A DNA stretch of 64,000 nucleotides from Bog-473 sp963770645 (GTDB taxonomy: Bacteria; Actinomycetota; Acidimicrobiia; Acidimicrobiales; RAAP-2), in the NCBI GenBank assembly GCA_963770645.1, contig CAVYQL010000004.1, positions 806,001 to 870,000 on the forward strand, in the 5' to 3' direction. The translations under genes and the position numbers were made by a program. The notes below the pieces were generated by a model that did not search any database, was not told where the DNA came from, and was given only the letters and a program-made list of their open reading frames with translations. This document shows positions 33,732-41,194 of this stretch, piece after piece. Within the stretch, counting starts at the first letter, position 1; each line of letters begins with the position of its first letter.

Positions 33732-34540
33732 TCCTCGACCGCTTCCGGCTGGACGACCGGGTGGCGATCGTCACGGGCGCCGGCCTCGGCATCGGACGAG
33801 GCATCGCCGTCGGCCTGGCCGAGGCGGGTGCCGACGTCGTGCTGGCGGCGCGCACCGGGTCCGACCTGGCGGAGGTGGCGGGCCTGGTCGAGCACACAGG
33901 CCGGCGCGCGCTGGTGGTTCCCACGGACGTCTTGGAGCTCGACCAGCTCGAAGTTCTCGTTGACACCTGCGTCAACGAGTTCGGCCGGCTCGACATCGCT
34001 GTCAACAACGCGGGTGGCGCCATGCCGCGTGCAGCCCTGGACACCAGCGCGGGCTTCTTGGAGCGGGCCTTTCACTTCAACGTGACGGCGCCCTTCACGC
34101 TGACCAAGCTGGCGGCGCGCCGGATGGTCGACACGTCCGGCAGTGGGGCGATCGTCAACATCTCCTCACGGTCGGCCAGCATGACACAGACGAGCTTCGC
34201 CGCCTACGGCGCGGTGAAGGCGGCGCTCGACCGACTGACCCGGAACATGGCACCGGAGCTGGCGCCGCGGGTACGCCTCAACGCAATCGACGTGGGTGGC
34301 GTGGCGACGCGCTCGCTCGAGATCGTGCTGACCGACGACAGCTTGCGCAGCCAGTTCCTGGCGGGGACGCCGATGGGCCGGCCCGGTGAGCCCGAGGACA
34401 TCGCCTGCGCCGTGGTGTACCTGGTCTCCGACGCGGCGTCCTGGGTGACGGGAAAGGTGTTCGAGATCGACGGCGGGACTGAAGCGCCGTCCATGGCTGT
34501 GCCGGCGCCGCCGCTGGAGCCTCTGCCAGCGGACTCGTAG
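33728..34540 (+). CDS. short-chain dehydrogenase/reductase (SDR), copy 2
   Basis: A 270-residue classical SDR beginning MILDRFRLDDRVAIVTGAG, closely like the first copy (MILDRFLVTDQVAVVTGSG). The cofactor motif is GAGLGIGRGIA, with NNAGGAMPRAALDTS and the catalytic YGAVK. The C-terminus VTGKVFEIDGGTEAPS is followed by a proline-rich tail. It is translationally coupled to the dehydrogenase before it. The duplicated SDR/dehydrogenase arrangement suggests two versions of one two-step oxidation; that is inference. Confidence 0.87.
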   Translation: MILDRFRLDDRVAIVTGAGLGIGRGIAVGLAEAGADVVLAARTGSDLAEVAGLVEHTGRRALVVPTDVLELDQLEVLVDTCVNEFGRLDIAVNNAGGAMPRAALDTSAGFLERAFHFNVTAPFTLTKLAARRMVDTSGSGAIVNISSRSASMTQTSFAAYGAVKAALDRLTRNMAPELAPRVRLNAIDVGGVATRSLEIVLTDDSLRSQFLAGTPMGRPGEPEDIACAVVYLVSDAASWVTGKVFEIDGGTEAPSMAVPAPPLEPLPADS

Positions 34541-34608
34541 TCGCCGCCCGTCCGCCGGCTACGTTCTCGCTGCAGCGATGTGGCGCGCGGAGGCCGAACG
34601 AATGGCCT

Positions 34609-36015
34609 CTATGTCGACACTCCGGCCTTCTTGACGAAGGCGGAGAAAGGCGGCTGCTCGCCGGGGGTTGGCGGTGGGGACACCGAGACCCCCGTGGGAT
34701 TCCCCGGTCGCGCCAGGGTGGGCGGGTCCGCGAAGGCACGCTGCTTGAGGTCGAGGCAGTCAAGCAGGTCGTTGGCATTGGCGTCCCGGTAGGTCATCGC
34801 CGGAAGGTTCCACTTGCGCTCGATCGTCTTCAGCACCGACGTGTGGTCGTAGACGGTGTGAGATACGTAGTGCGGCTTGGAGTATGCGGACATGACGACG
34901 GTCGGAACCCGAAAGCCGTACCGGTCGTACGTACCGGGCTGATTGGCACCGGTGAGCACTGGCGCGATGTCGTCCGGCGGGATGGCGGGCGGCGGCGGCA
35001 CGTGGTCGTAGTAGCCCCCGTGCTCGTCGTAGGTCCACACCAGCAAGGTCTTGTGCCACGCCGGGCTGTCGAGCAGCGCGTTGACCACTGTCGAGACGAA
35101 ATATTCGCCGAGCGAGAGGTCCTGGGGGTTCTCTTCGGTGCCCGTCAGAATGTTGGGATCGACGTATGAAAGGGCCGGCAGCGAGCCCGCCTTGGCGTCG
35201 GCGTAGAACTGGTCGATCGTCTTGACCCGCCCCGGGTTCTTCTGCACGATGTCGGCGATCACCAAGAGCGTCGAGGCATTGGTGGCGTAGCTCGCCCAGC
35301 TGATGTCGTGTGCGTCGAGCCGGTCGAAGATGGTCCCGTTGGGCGGGATCCCGGTGATCGACGAGTCCACGGTGGCGATCAGCCCGAACGCGGTTCCGGC
35401 AAGGAGGAAGCGTCGGTTCGGGTAGGTCTGCGCCAAAACGGAGCAGAAGTACCGATCGCACACGGGGAAGGTCGACGCGAGCGAGTGGTAGAAGGGGATC
35501 TCTTCGCCGGTGTAGTACGCCATCGACCAGTCGCTGCTGCTGTCGGGCCCGATGAAGCCGTCATTGCGCCCGTGCGCGTACTGGAGGTGGCTGGCGTCCC
35601 AGGTCTGCGTGACGCTGCCGGCCTGGCGGGTGTCGGTCTCGTGGAACGCGCGGACGTATCCGCCCGTCGGGTCCGGGTTCGTGTTCATCGGGCGCCCGTG
35701 GCGGTCGAGGGTGAACCCGTCTCCTCGGCCAAGCATCCCGAGGTAATTGTCGAAGGAATGGTTCTCCTGCATGACGACCACGATGTGTTCGATCTCGGGC
35801 AGCGTGTCGGTGCCCTCGGGGAGCTTCGGGTTGGGAAGCGAGCCCGGGTGGCGCCATTGGGAGCGTGGCGGCAGCCGGAGGGACGTCGTGGACGCGGGAT
35901 TGGTGCCCGTGGCACCCGCCTCGGTGCCGATGGCGCTCGCCCCGATGGCCGCTGCTCCCACGCCGACCGCACCCTGGAGGATCTGACGTCTCGACCAGGA
36001 TCGGCCTTCGCTCAT
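34609..36015 (-). CDS. Tat-exported phospholipase C-like phosphoesterase, copy 2
   Basis: A 468-residue secreted phosphoesterase of the same family as the 28.6-kb gene but divergent. ATG 36015 gives MSEGRSWSRRQILQGAVGVG, a twin-arginine signal (a TTG nine bases upstream is an alternative start). The active-site block is HIVVVMQENHSFDNYLGMLG, where the usual Arg after Asn is His. A second metal-binding region is YDEHGGYYDHVPPP and the third is DHTSVLKTIERKWNLP. Its C-terminal 40 residues are proline-rich. It is convergent with the SDR gene and probably acts outside the membrane on phospholipids or other phosphodiesters. Confidence 0.86.
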   Translation of the reverse strand: MSEGRSWSRRQILQGAVGVGAAAIGASAIGTEAGATGTNPASTTSLRLPPRSQWRHPGSLPNPKLPEGTDTLPEIEHIVVVMQENHSFDNYLGMLGRGDGFTLDRHGRPMNTNPDPTGGYVRAFHETDTRQAGSVTQTWDASHLQYAHGRNDGFIGPDSSSDWSMAYYTGEEIPFYHSLASTFPVCDRYFCSVLAQTYPNRRFLLAGTAFGLIATVDSSITGIPPNGTIFDRLDAHDISWASYATNASTLLVIADIVQKNPGRVKTIDQFYADAKAGSLPALSYVDPNILTGTEENPQDLSLGEYFVSTVVNALLDSPAWHKTLLVWTYDEHGGYYDHVPPPPAIPPDDIAPVLTGANQPGTYDRYGFRVPTVVMSAYSKPHYVSHTVYDHTSVLKTIERKWNLPAMTYRDANANDLLDCLDLKQRAFADPPTLARPGNPTGVSVSPPPTPGEQPPFSAFVKKAGVST

Positions 36016-36095
36016 GATCGACAATTAGAGGTCACCCGTTCCGAGGGCGTCAAGCGTCTTCGACGTGTTCTCGTGGACGCCACGTAGACGTCACA

Positions 36096-36113
36096 TTCGG
36101 GTCCTAACCCGAA
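36096..36113. terminator. hairpin at the end of the ABM gene
   Basis: A perfect 7-bp stem (TTCGGGT/ACCCGAA) with a 4-base loop spans the stop codon of the upstream minus-strand gene. No T-run follows, so it is only a possible intrinsic terminator. Confidence 0.35.
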
Positions 36114-36409
36114 GGCGGAAGGGGTGCCGGCGTCGCCTCGTAGGAGGTCGCAGTCGCCGCCGTCATGCGGCTGAGGTTGCGCTCGGCGAAGGCCGCCTCG
36201 TGGGGCTGGGCGAGGTGCACCTCGAAGGTTGCCTGGGACTCCCAGCACTCGAAGAAGCGAAAGGTGTTCGGCGCGTCGAGGTCCTCGGACCAGAAGTACT
36301 CGACGCAGCCGGCGTCGCGCCGGCTGGCCTCTGTGACCTCGGTCAGGCTGGCCAGCACGTCGTCGCGGTCGGCAGCGTCGAACGTCATGGAGCCGGCGAT
36401 GATGATCAC
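36104..36409 (-). CDS. antibiotic-biosynthesis-monooxygenase (ABM) domain protein
   Basis: A 101-residue ferredoxin-like dimeric alpha/beta-barrel protein. IIIAGSMTFDAADRDDVLAS, AGCVEYFWSEDLDAPNTF and RFFECWESQATFEVHLAQPH are the family pattern, with the conserved Glu-Trp-Glu-like strand. Family members include quinol monooxygenases and haem-degrading enzymes. Its ATG overlaps the stop of the amidohydrolase gene (ATGA), so the two are coupled. A true catalytic role is not shown. Confidence 0.8.
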   Translation of the reverse strand: MIIIAGSMTFDAADRDDVLASLTEVTEASRRDAGCVEYFWSEDLDAPNTFRFFECWESQATFEVHLAQPHEAAFAERNLSRMTAATATSYEATPAPLPPSG

Positions 36410-37683
36410 CGACGTCCTCCTCCGGCGCCAGAGACAGCCAACGCGGCCAGCTCGTCCTTGATCAAGGTGCCGCCCTTCATGACGGCCGCGATGCGCGCCT
36501 CGTCCTGGAGCACACCGATGTCGGTCAAGGGGTCACCGTCGACGACGAGGAGGTCGGCCAGGTAGCCCTCGCGCACGGCGCCCAGCTCGTGCGCGCGCCC
36601 GAGCAGCTCGGCGCCGTTGCGGGTGGCCCACCGCAGCACGTCGAGCGGGGGGATGCCCGCTTCCTTCACATAGAACTCGAGCTCGTCGGCGTAGCGGCCA
36701 TGCGGCAGGCTGATGGCTCCGTAGTCGTCGCCGCAGAGCAACTTCACGCCCGCCTCGTTGGCCCGCGGCAGCATCGCCATGGACCGCTCGATCTCGTCCG
36801 CCATGGCCGCGGTGAAACCGAGTCCCCCGCCCATCAGTTCGGCGAAGCGGGCCGGGAAGAGCTGGCTCGGGACGAGGAAGGTGCGCAGCTCCACCATGCG
36901 CTCGATGGCGAGCTCGTCGAGCCCGTCGCCGTGATCGACGACGTCGATCCCCGCGTCGAGGGCCATGTGGATGGCCTCGCGGTTGGCGATGTGACCCCGC
37001 ACCAACGCGCCGCGCCCGTGCGCGGCCTCGATGCCGGCCGTGAGCTCGGCTCGGCTCATCTCCATCTGCTCTCCCGGTGCCACCGTGCCGTGGCCTCCGG
37101 TGACGAACATCTTGATGATCTCCGCGCCTTGCTTGATCTCCTCGCGCACCGCCCGGCGGAACTCGTCGGGCCCGTCGGAGCGATTGACGGCGCCTCGTGC
37201 GCCGACATCCCAATACCACGGGAAGCTCTTGTCGCCGGCATGGCCTGTCGTGCTGACGTCGCGGCTGCCGGCCATGAGGCGCGGCCCGGGGAACAGGCCC
37301 TCCGCGATCGCGGCCTTCATGGACGCGTCGATGGCGAAGGGCGCGCCCGCACTGACCACACCAGTGAACCCACAGCGCAGCACCAGCTCGAGGTGGTGTG
37401 CGGCGCGTACGGCCTGGAGGGCCGGCGGCTCCTCGAGTCCGAACGGGGCCGTCTTCGACCCGAGCTCGTGATAGGTGGCGTGGAAATGGCTGCTCACCAT
37501 GCCGGGCATGACGGTACGTCCGCCGAGCTCGACGACGCGGTCCTCGGGTCCGGTTTCTACGGAGTCGGCCTCCGTCCCCGTGCGAACCGCTGTGATGCGC
37601 CGCTCATCGATGACGACCGTCGACCGCGGACGTGCGCCATCGGCGTCGAGGACGCTCGCGCCGCGCAGGACGAGCCTAGGCAT
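36406..37683 (-). CDS. metal-dependent amidohydrolase (imidazolonepropionase-like)
   Basis: A 425-residue member of the amidohydrolase superfamily, which hydrolyses C-N or C-O bonds with one or two metal ions. The metal ligands HFH appear in MVSSHFHATYHELG near residue 64, then KMFVTGGHG, VRGHIANREAIHMALDAGID, DVVDHGDG and the final acid in LLCGDDYGA. The C-terminal beta-sandwich has the usual LADLLVVDGDPLTDI. It is translationally coupled to the ABM gene and divergent from a sugar-isomerase-like gene. Substrate is unknown; the class includes peptidase-like and imidazolone-type enzymes. Confidence 0.87.
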   Translation of the reverse strand: MPRLVLRGASVLDADGARPRSTVVIDERRITAVRTGTEADSVETGPEDRVVELGGRTVMPGMVSSHFHATYHELGSKTAPFGLEEPPALQAVRAAHHLELVLRCGFTGVVSAGAPFAIDASMKAAIAEGLFPGPRLMAGSRDVSTTGHAGDKSFPWYWDVGARGAVNRSDGPDEFRRAVREEIKQGAEIIKMFVTGGHGTVAPGEQMEMSRAELTAGIEAAHGRGALVRGHIANREAIHMALDAGIDVVDHGDGLDELAIERMVELRTFLVPSQLFPARFAELMGGGLGFTAAMADEIERSMAMLPRANEAGVKLLCGDDYGAISLPHGRYADELEFYVKEAGIPPLDVLRWATRNGAELLGRAHELGAVREGYLADLLVVDGDPLTDIGVLQDEARIAAVMKGGTLIKDELAALAVSGAGGGRR

Positions 37684-37762
37684 GGGGTACTCCGTCCTCG
37701 TGGCGTCTGGGGGTCGCTCGGGTACCGTTCACTGGCACGGAGGCAACGATAGTGAGCGCACC

Positions 37763-38623
37763 ATGACGTTGGGTCCCGAACAGACCGTGCTGTGCTCGGG
37801 CACGCTGCGTGCCGGCACCTCCTTCCGCCAACGCCTGGCCGCAGCCCGGGCCGGCGGGTTCGATGCCATCTCATTGTGGGGCCGCGACTACCAGGATGCC
37901 CAGGTCGAGGGTTGGAGTGAGGCCGACATCGTCGCCATGTTGGGTGACCACGGGCTCTCAGTGGCCGAGGTCGACCCTGCCTGGGGATGGCTCCCCGGTG
38001 CCGCCGAGGTGCGGATCCCGCCCGAGATGGACACGGAGCGCATCTTCGCCTTCGGCGTGGACGAGCTGTTCGCGGTGGCCGACGCGGTCGGAGCCCGCTC
38101 GGTCAACGCCGTCGATATCTTCGGCGGTGCCTGGTCGCTCGACGACGCGGCCGGTGCATTCGCCGAGCTCTGTGACCGGGCGGCCGAACGCGGGCTGCTC
38201 GTCCAGCTCGAATTCCTCCCCTGGTCGAACATCCCCGACCTCGAGGCGGCGTGGTACGTCGTCGCCGAGGCGGGACGAGCCAACGGGGGCCTGGCGTTAG
38301 ACGCCTGGCACTACTTCCGCAGTGGTTCGGACGGCCCGCTCCTGCGCACCATCCCGGGTGACCGAGTCATCGGGCTCCAACTCTGCGACGCTCCCGCAGC
38401 ACCCGAGCCCGACCCGATGCGCGCCACCCTGGAGGCACGGCTGCTCCCGGGGGACGGCGAGCTGGCGTTGGGTGCGCTCGTGTCCGACCTGCGCGCCATC
38501 GGGTCGGCGGCGCCGGTCGGTGTTGAGGTCTTCTCCTCAGCGCTCGACGAACTCGAGCCCGAAGACGTCGGGCGTCGCGCCGGTGCGGCGGTGCGGCGCC
38601 TCCTCGGCAAAGGGATGCGCTGA
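37763..38623 (+). CDS. xylose isomerase-like TIM-barrel protein
   Basis: A 286-residue sugar phosphate isomerase/epimerase-type protein. Visible strands include GGFDAISLWGRDYQD, HGLSVAEVDPAWGWLPG, LLVQLEFLPWSNIPDL (metal-ligand Glu), NGGLALDAWHYFRSG (Asp/His ligands) and VGVEVFSS near the end. ATG 37763 was chosen because upstream in-frame residues are not protein-like. Close relatives are annotated inosose dehydratase, hydroxypyruvate isomerase or endonuclease IV-like; the sequence alone does not choose between them. It is followed by the unusual repeat element at 38.7 kb. Confidence 0.8.
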   Translation: MTLGPEQTVLCSGTLRAGTSFRQRLAAARAGGFDAISLWGRDYQDAQVEGWSEADIVAMLGDHGLSVAEVDPAWGWLPGAAEVRIPPEMDTERIFAFGVDELFAVADAVGARSVNAVDIFGGAWSLDDAAGAFAELCDRAAERGLLVQLEFLPWSNIPDLEAAWYVVAEAGRANGGLALDAWHYFRSGSDGPLLRTIPGDRVIGLQLCDAPAAPEPDPMRATLEARLLPGDGELALGALVSDLRAIGSAAPVGVEVFSSALDELEPEDVGRRAGAAVRRLLGKGMR

Positions 38624-38678
38624 GCTGCCACAACGTCAGGCACGCTGCGCCAAGTCGACCTGTCTCTGTCGTGTGGAC

Positions 38679-38774
38679 CTGTATATGCAGCCTTCCGTAA
38701 ATACTCCCAATTAACGAAGGATATCCCGATATCCTTCCGTAAAGACCCCCAATTAACGAAGGCTGCATATACAG
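38679..38774. repeat. 96-bp symmetrical element, 12-30-12-30-12 layout
   Basis: The element is AT-rich compared with its surroundings. Two 12-bp outer arms (CTGTATATGCAG at 38679-38690 and CTGCATATACAG at 38763-38774) are exact inverted repeats. Inside them lie two 30-bp direct repeats (38691-38720 and 38733-38762) that differ at two positions and each start CCTTC and end GAAGG. The 12-bp centre is ATATCCCGATAT. It can fold as a 17-bp outer stem, two almost identical 20-base internal loops and a 9-bp inner stem capped by CCCG. It lies between convergent genes. It could be a miniature mobile element, a recombination site, a paired protein-binding site or a two-way terminator; I do not recognise the family. 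Confidence 0.9.
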
Positions 38775-38778
38775 CCGG

Positions 38779-38842
38779 GAGTCGGCCATCCCGAGAGTCG
38801 GCCGTCCCGAGAGTCGGCCGTCCCGAGAGTCGGCCGTCCCGA
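38779..38842. repeat. 16-bp tandem repeat, four copies
   Basis: Four consecutive copies of GAGTCGGCCGTCCCGA, the first with one change (GCCA for GCCG). The array begins four bases after the 96-bp element and ends three bases before the stop codon of the aldo/keto reductase gene. Confidence 0.95.
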
Positions 38843-38845
38843 GGC

Positions 38846-39874
38846 CTAGCCGGGACGCCGTCGCAGCGACGCATCGGCGATAGCCGCCGGCACCCAGCCC
38901 ACGTCGGTGACGTTCAGGTCGGTGCCCGGCGGGACGATCTCGTCGATGCGGTCGAGCACGTCGGGGCTCAGGCGTAGTTCGAGCGCCGGCAGCTGCGATT
39001 CCAGGTGGTCCATGGTCCGCGGCCCGATGATGGGGCATGTGACACCGGAGTGCGCGGTCACGAAACCGAGCGCCAGCTCAATGAGCGAGAGCCCCGACTG
39101 GTCGGCGAGCGCAATCAGCTGGTCGACTGCCTCGAGCTTCGCCCGATTGCCGGGCATCTCCATGTCGTAGTGGTGAGGCATGAAGCCGGCGCGGCGACTC
39201 GTGTTCACCTTGCCCGTCCCGAAGGCTCCCGACAGCCATCCGCCGGCCAGCGGGCTCCACGAGAGCACGCCCATGCCGTACTTCTGGCACATCGGCAAGA
39301 CGTCCTTCTCGATGCTGCGCACGAGGATGGAATAGGGCGGCTGTTCAGTCACGAAGCGCTCGCGGGCACGGCGCTCGGCCACCCATTGCGCCTCGACGAT
39401 CTCGTGGGCCGGGAAGGTCGAGCTGCCGAAGTAGCGGATCTTGCCCATCCGCACGAGGTCGGTCAGCGCGCCCAGGGTCTCGTCGATATCGGTCTCTGGC
39501 GACGGGCGGTGGATCTGATACACGTCGATGTAGTCCACGCCGAGTCGGCGCAGGCTGTTGTCGCACTCGGTCATGATCCAGCGGCGCGAGTTCCCCTGCG
39601 CATTGGGGTCCTGACCCATCTGCCCGTGCACCTTCGTCGCCAGCACCATGCGATGGCGCTTGGTTTGGGCGAGCGCCTTGCCGACTATCTCCTCGGACTC
39701 TCCGAACGAGTAGACGTCGGCGGTATCGACGAAGTTGATGCCGGCGTCGAGCGCGGCGTGGATGATGCGGACGCAGTCGTCGTGATCGGTGTTGCCGAAG
39801 GACCCGAACATCATCGCCCCCAGACACAGGGGACTGACCTTGATGCCGGTCCGGCCGAGCGTGCGGTAGTCCAT
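38846..39874 (-). CDS. aldo/keto reductase
   Basis: A 342-residue NADPH-dependent TIM-barrel reductase. The catalytic tetrad is visible: Asp and Tyr in NFVDTADVYSFGESEE, Lys in VLATKVHGQ and His in DVYQIHRPSP. The cofactor region is VTCPIIGPRTMDHLE near residue 285. It resembles the YajO/tyramine-oxidase-regulated group. ATG 39874 begins MDYRTLGRTGIKVSPLCLGA, the standard N-terminus. The stop codon is immediately next to the 16-bp tandem repeat. Substrate unknown. Confidence 0.92.
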   Translation of the reverse strand: MDYRTLGRTGIKVSPLCLGAMMFGSFGNTDHDDCVRIIHAALDAGINFVDTADVYSFGESEEIVGKALAQTKRHRMVLATKVHGQMGQDPNAQGNSRRWIMTECDNSLRRLGVDYIDVYQIHRPSPETDIDETLGALTDLVRMGKIRYFGSSTFPAHEIVEAQWVAERRARERFVTEQPPYSILVRSIEKDVLPMCQKYGMGVLSWSPLAGGWLSGAFGTGKVNTSRRAGFMPHHYDMEMPGNRAKLEAVDQLIALADQSGLSLIELALGFVTAHSGVTCPIIGPRTMDHLESQLPALELRLSPDVLDRIDEIVPPGTDLNVTDVGWVPAAIADASLRRRPG

Positions 39875-39961
39875 GGCGGCTGAGGCTAGCGAGGGACCTG
39901 GCTCAGCGCCCGACGCCTGGCGGGAGGTCGGGTTCGCAGGTCAGCCCCGGGGCGACGCAGC

Positions 39962-41008
39962 TCAGAACCGAGCGCTGGCGTCGGCTGCGGCCAGGAGTAA
40001 GGCGGGATCGCCGCAGCGCCCGAAGGCTCGCAGCGCGGCCTCGCACAGCTTGATCGCGTGCTCGTCCCCGGAGGCCAACGCGCCGTCGATGAGGTCGTCG
40101 GACGTGGGCGCTGGCTCCTGGGGCACAGGCGTGACCCGGTCTGTGTCGTAGGCAACGTGCAAGGCCGCCGCGGCCTGCCAGGCGTAGCCCACGGCGGCGG
40201 CCCGGTCCTCCTCGGCTAGCCACGGCAGAACGAGCTCGCACGCGAGCGGCGAGGTCACGGAATGGAGGAGTCCGATGGCACCGCCCGCGTCCGCGTTGCG
40301 CAGGTACGCGGCCGCGCCGCCGGCGGCCAGTTGGTCGAGCAACTCCATCGCGCTGCCCGTCCAGCCGAGGGACGCCACCGCCTGTTCGAACTCGTCGGCG
40401 ATGTCGGCGACCGCTGCGACTCTGTCGCTGATGAGCACGGCAGCGGGCGCGTCCGCGGGAAGGTAGGGCAAGTCGGCGAGGGCCTCGGCCACGCCCTCGC
40501 GCCCGATGAGGAGCGGCGGCCCGGGCAGCTCCTGGTAGCTCGAAGCCCAGAACGCCAGCGCGCTCGCAATCTCGATGCGGCGCGGCGCCGTGTCGGCGGC
40601 CTCGAGCGAGCGCACCGCATGGCCGGTACGAATGAGGCCGTGGGTCGCAGCGCCGATCGTGCCCGGCAACAGGCGCGGCGCCCACTCCCCCACGACGGCG
40701 GCCGCGGGACGGTCCGCCACCTCGCGCTCGAACAGGGCGAGCCACTCGGGGTAGCGCACCTCTTCCCCGAGCGCCTCCTGCCATTCGGCTTCCGCGAGCG
40801 GGCGGCGCGCCGGTGGCGAAGCGGCGTCGAGGCGCTTGGCGTAGCGCGCCGTCCATTCCGCGATGGCGTCGTGCCGGCCCAGATGCGCCAGCGCCTCGGT
40901 GGCCATGGGCCCGTGATTGGCCAGGCCCAGCTGCCCATACCTGGGTGCGGTGGCCGCGAAGACGGTCAGCGCGTCATCGAGGACGTCGGTGGATTCGTCT
41001 CGCTTCAC
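39962..41008 (-). CDS. questin oxidase-like (DUF4243-type) protein
   Basis: A 348-residue mostly helical protein. The conserved early motif NHGPMATEALAHLGRHDAI, a tryptophan/tyrosine-rich WTARYAKRLD and the central GTIGAATHGLIRTGHAVR match questin-oxidase-like proteins, which in fungi perform Baeyer-Villiger-type ring opening. The His in these motifs may bind a cofactor or substrate. Bacterial members are uncharacterised and this assignment rests on motif memory only. It is divergent from the CoA transferase gene with a 185-bp gap. Confidence 0.6.
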   Translation of the reverse strand: MKRDESTDVLDDALTVFAATAPRYGQLGLANHGPMATEALAHLGRHDAIAEWTARYAKRLDAASPPARRPLAEAEWQEALGEEVRYPEWLALFEREVADRPAAAVVGEWAPRLLPGTIGAATHGLIRTGHAVRSLEAADTAPRRIEIASALAFWASSYQELPGPPLLIGREGVAEALADLPYLPADAPAAVLISDRVAAVADIADEFEQAVASLGWTGSAMELLDQLAAGGAAAYLRNADAGGAIGLLHSVTSPLACELVLPWLAEEDRAAAVGYAWQAAAALHVAYDTDRVTPVPQEPAPTSDDLIDGALASGDEHAIKLCEAALRAFGRCGDPALLLAAADASARF

Positions 41009-41166
41009 CGCCCCAGTATGACCAGGCCCGATCGACGGTGCCCGTGGTGGAGCGGCCGTGGTGGCGGGGGTGCCTGGCGGCAGGGCTACGGGCGGCCAGG
41101 CCGCGGTCGGCGATGCCTCGGCCTGTGGTGACTACGATCCGGCCTTCGATCACGAGACCGCCCCAC

Positions 41167-41194
41167 GAGGTCCGGGGAGGTCCGAGGAGGTCCG
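41167..41194 (+). repeat. 10-bp triple repeat carrying the ribosome site of the CoA transferase gene
   Basis: GAGGTCCG recurs three times at 10-bp spacing (GAGGTCCGGG, GAGGTCCGAG, GAGGTCCG) directly before ATG 41195. Each copy contains a Shine-Dalgarno-like GGAGG or GAGG; the last is correctly spaced for translation. Confidence 0.8.

Noticed and set aside
38691..38762. CRISPR-like pair of 30-bp repeats
   Set aside because: Only two repeats, a 12-bp palindromic spacer, and outer inverted arms; no cas genes nearby.
38679..38774. Integron attC site
   Set aside because: No typical core-site sequences or integrase are seen; the symmetry differs from attC.
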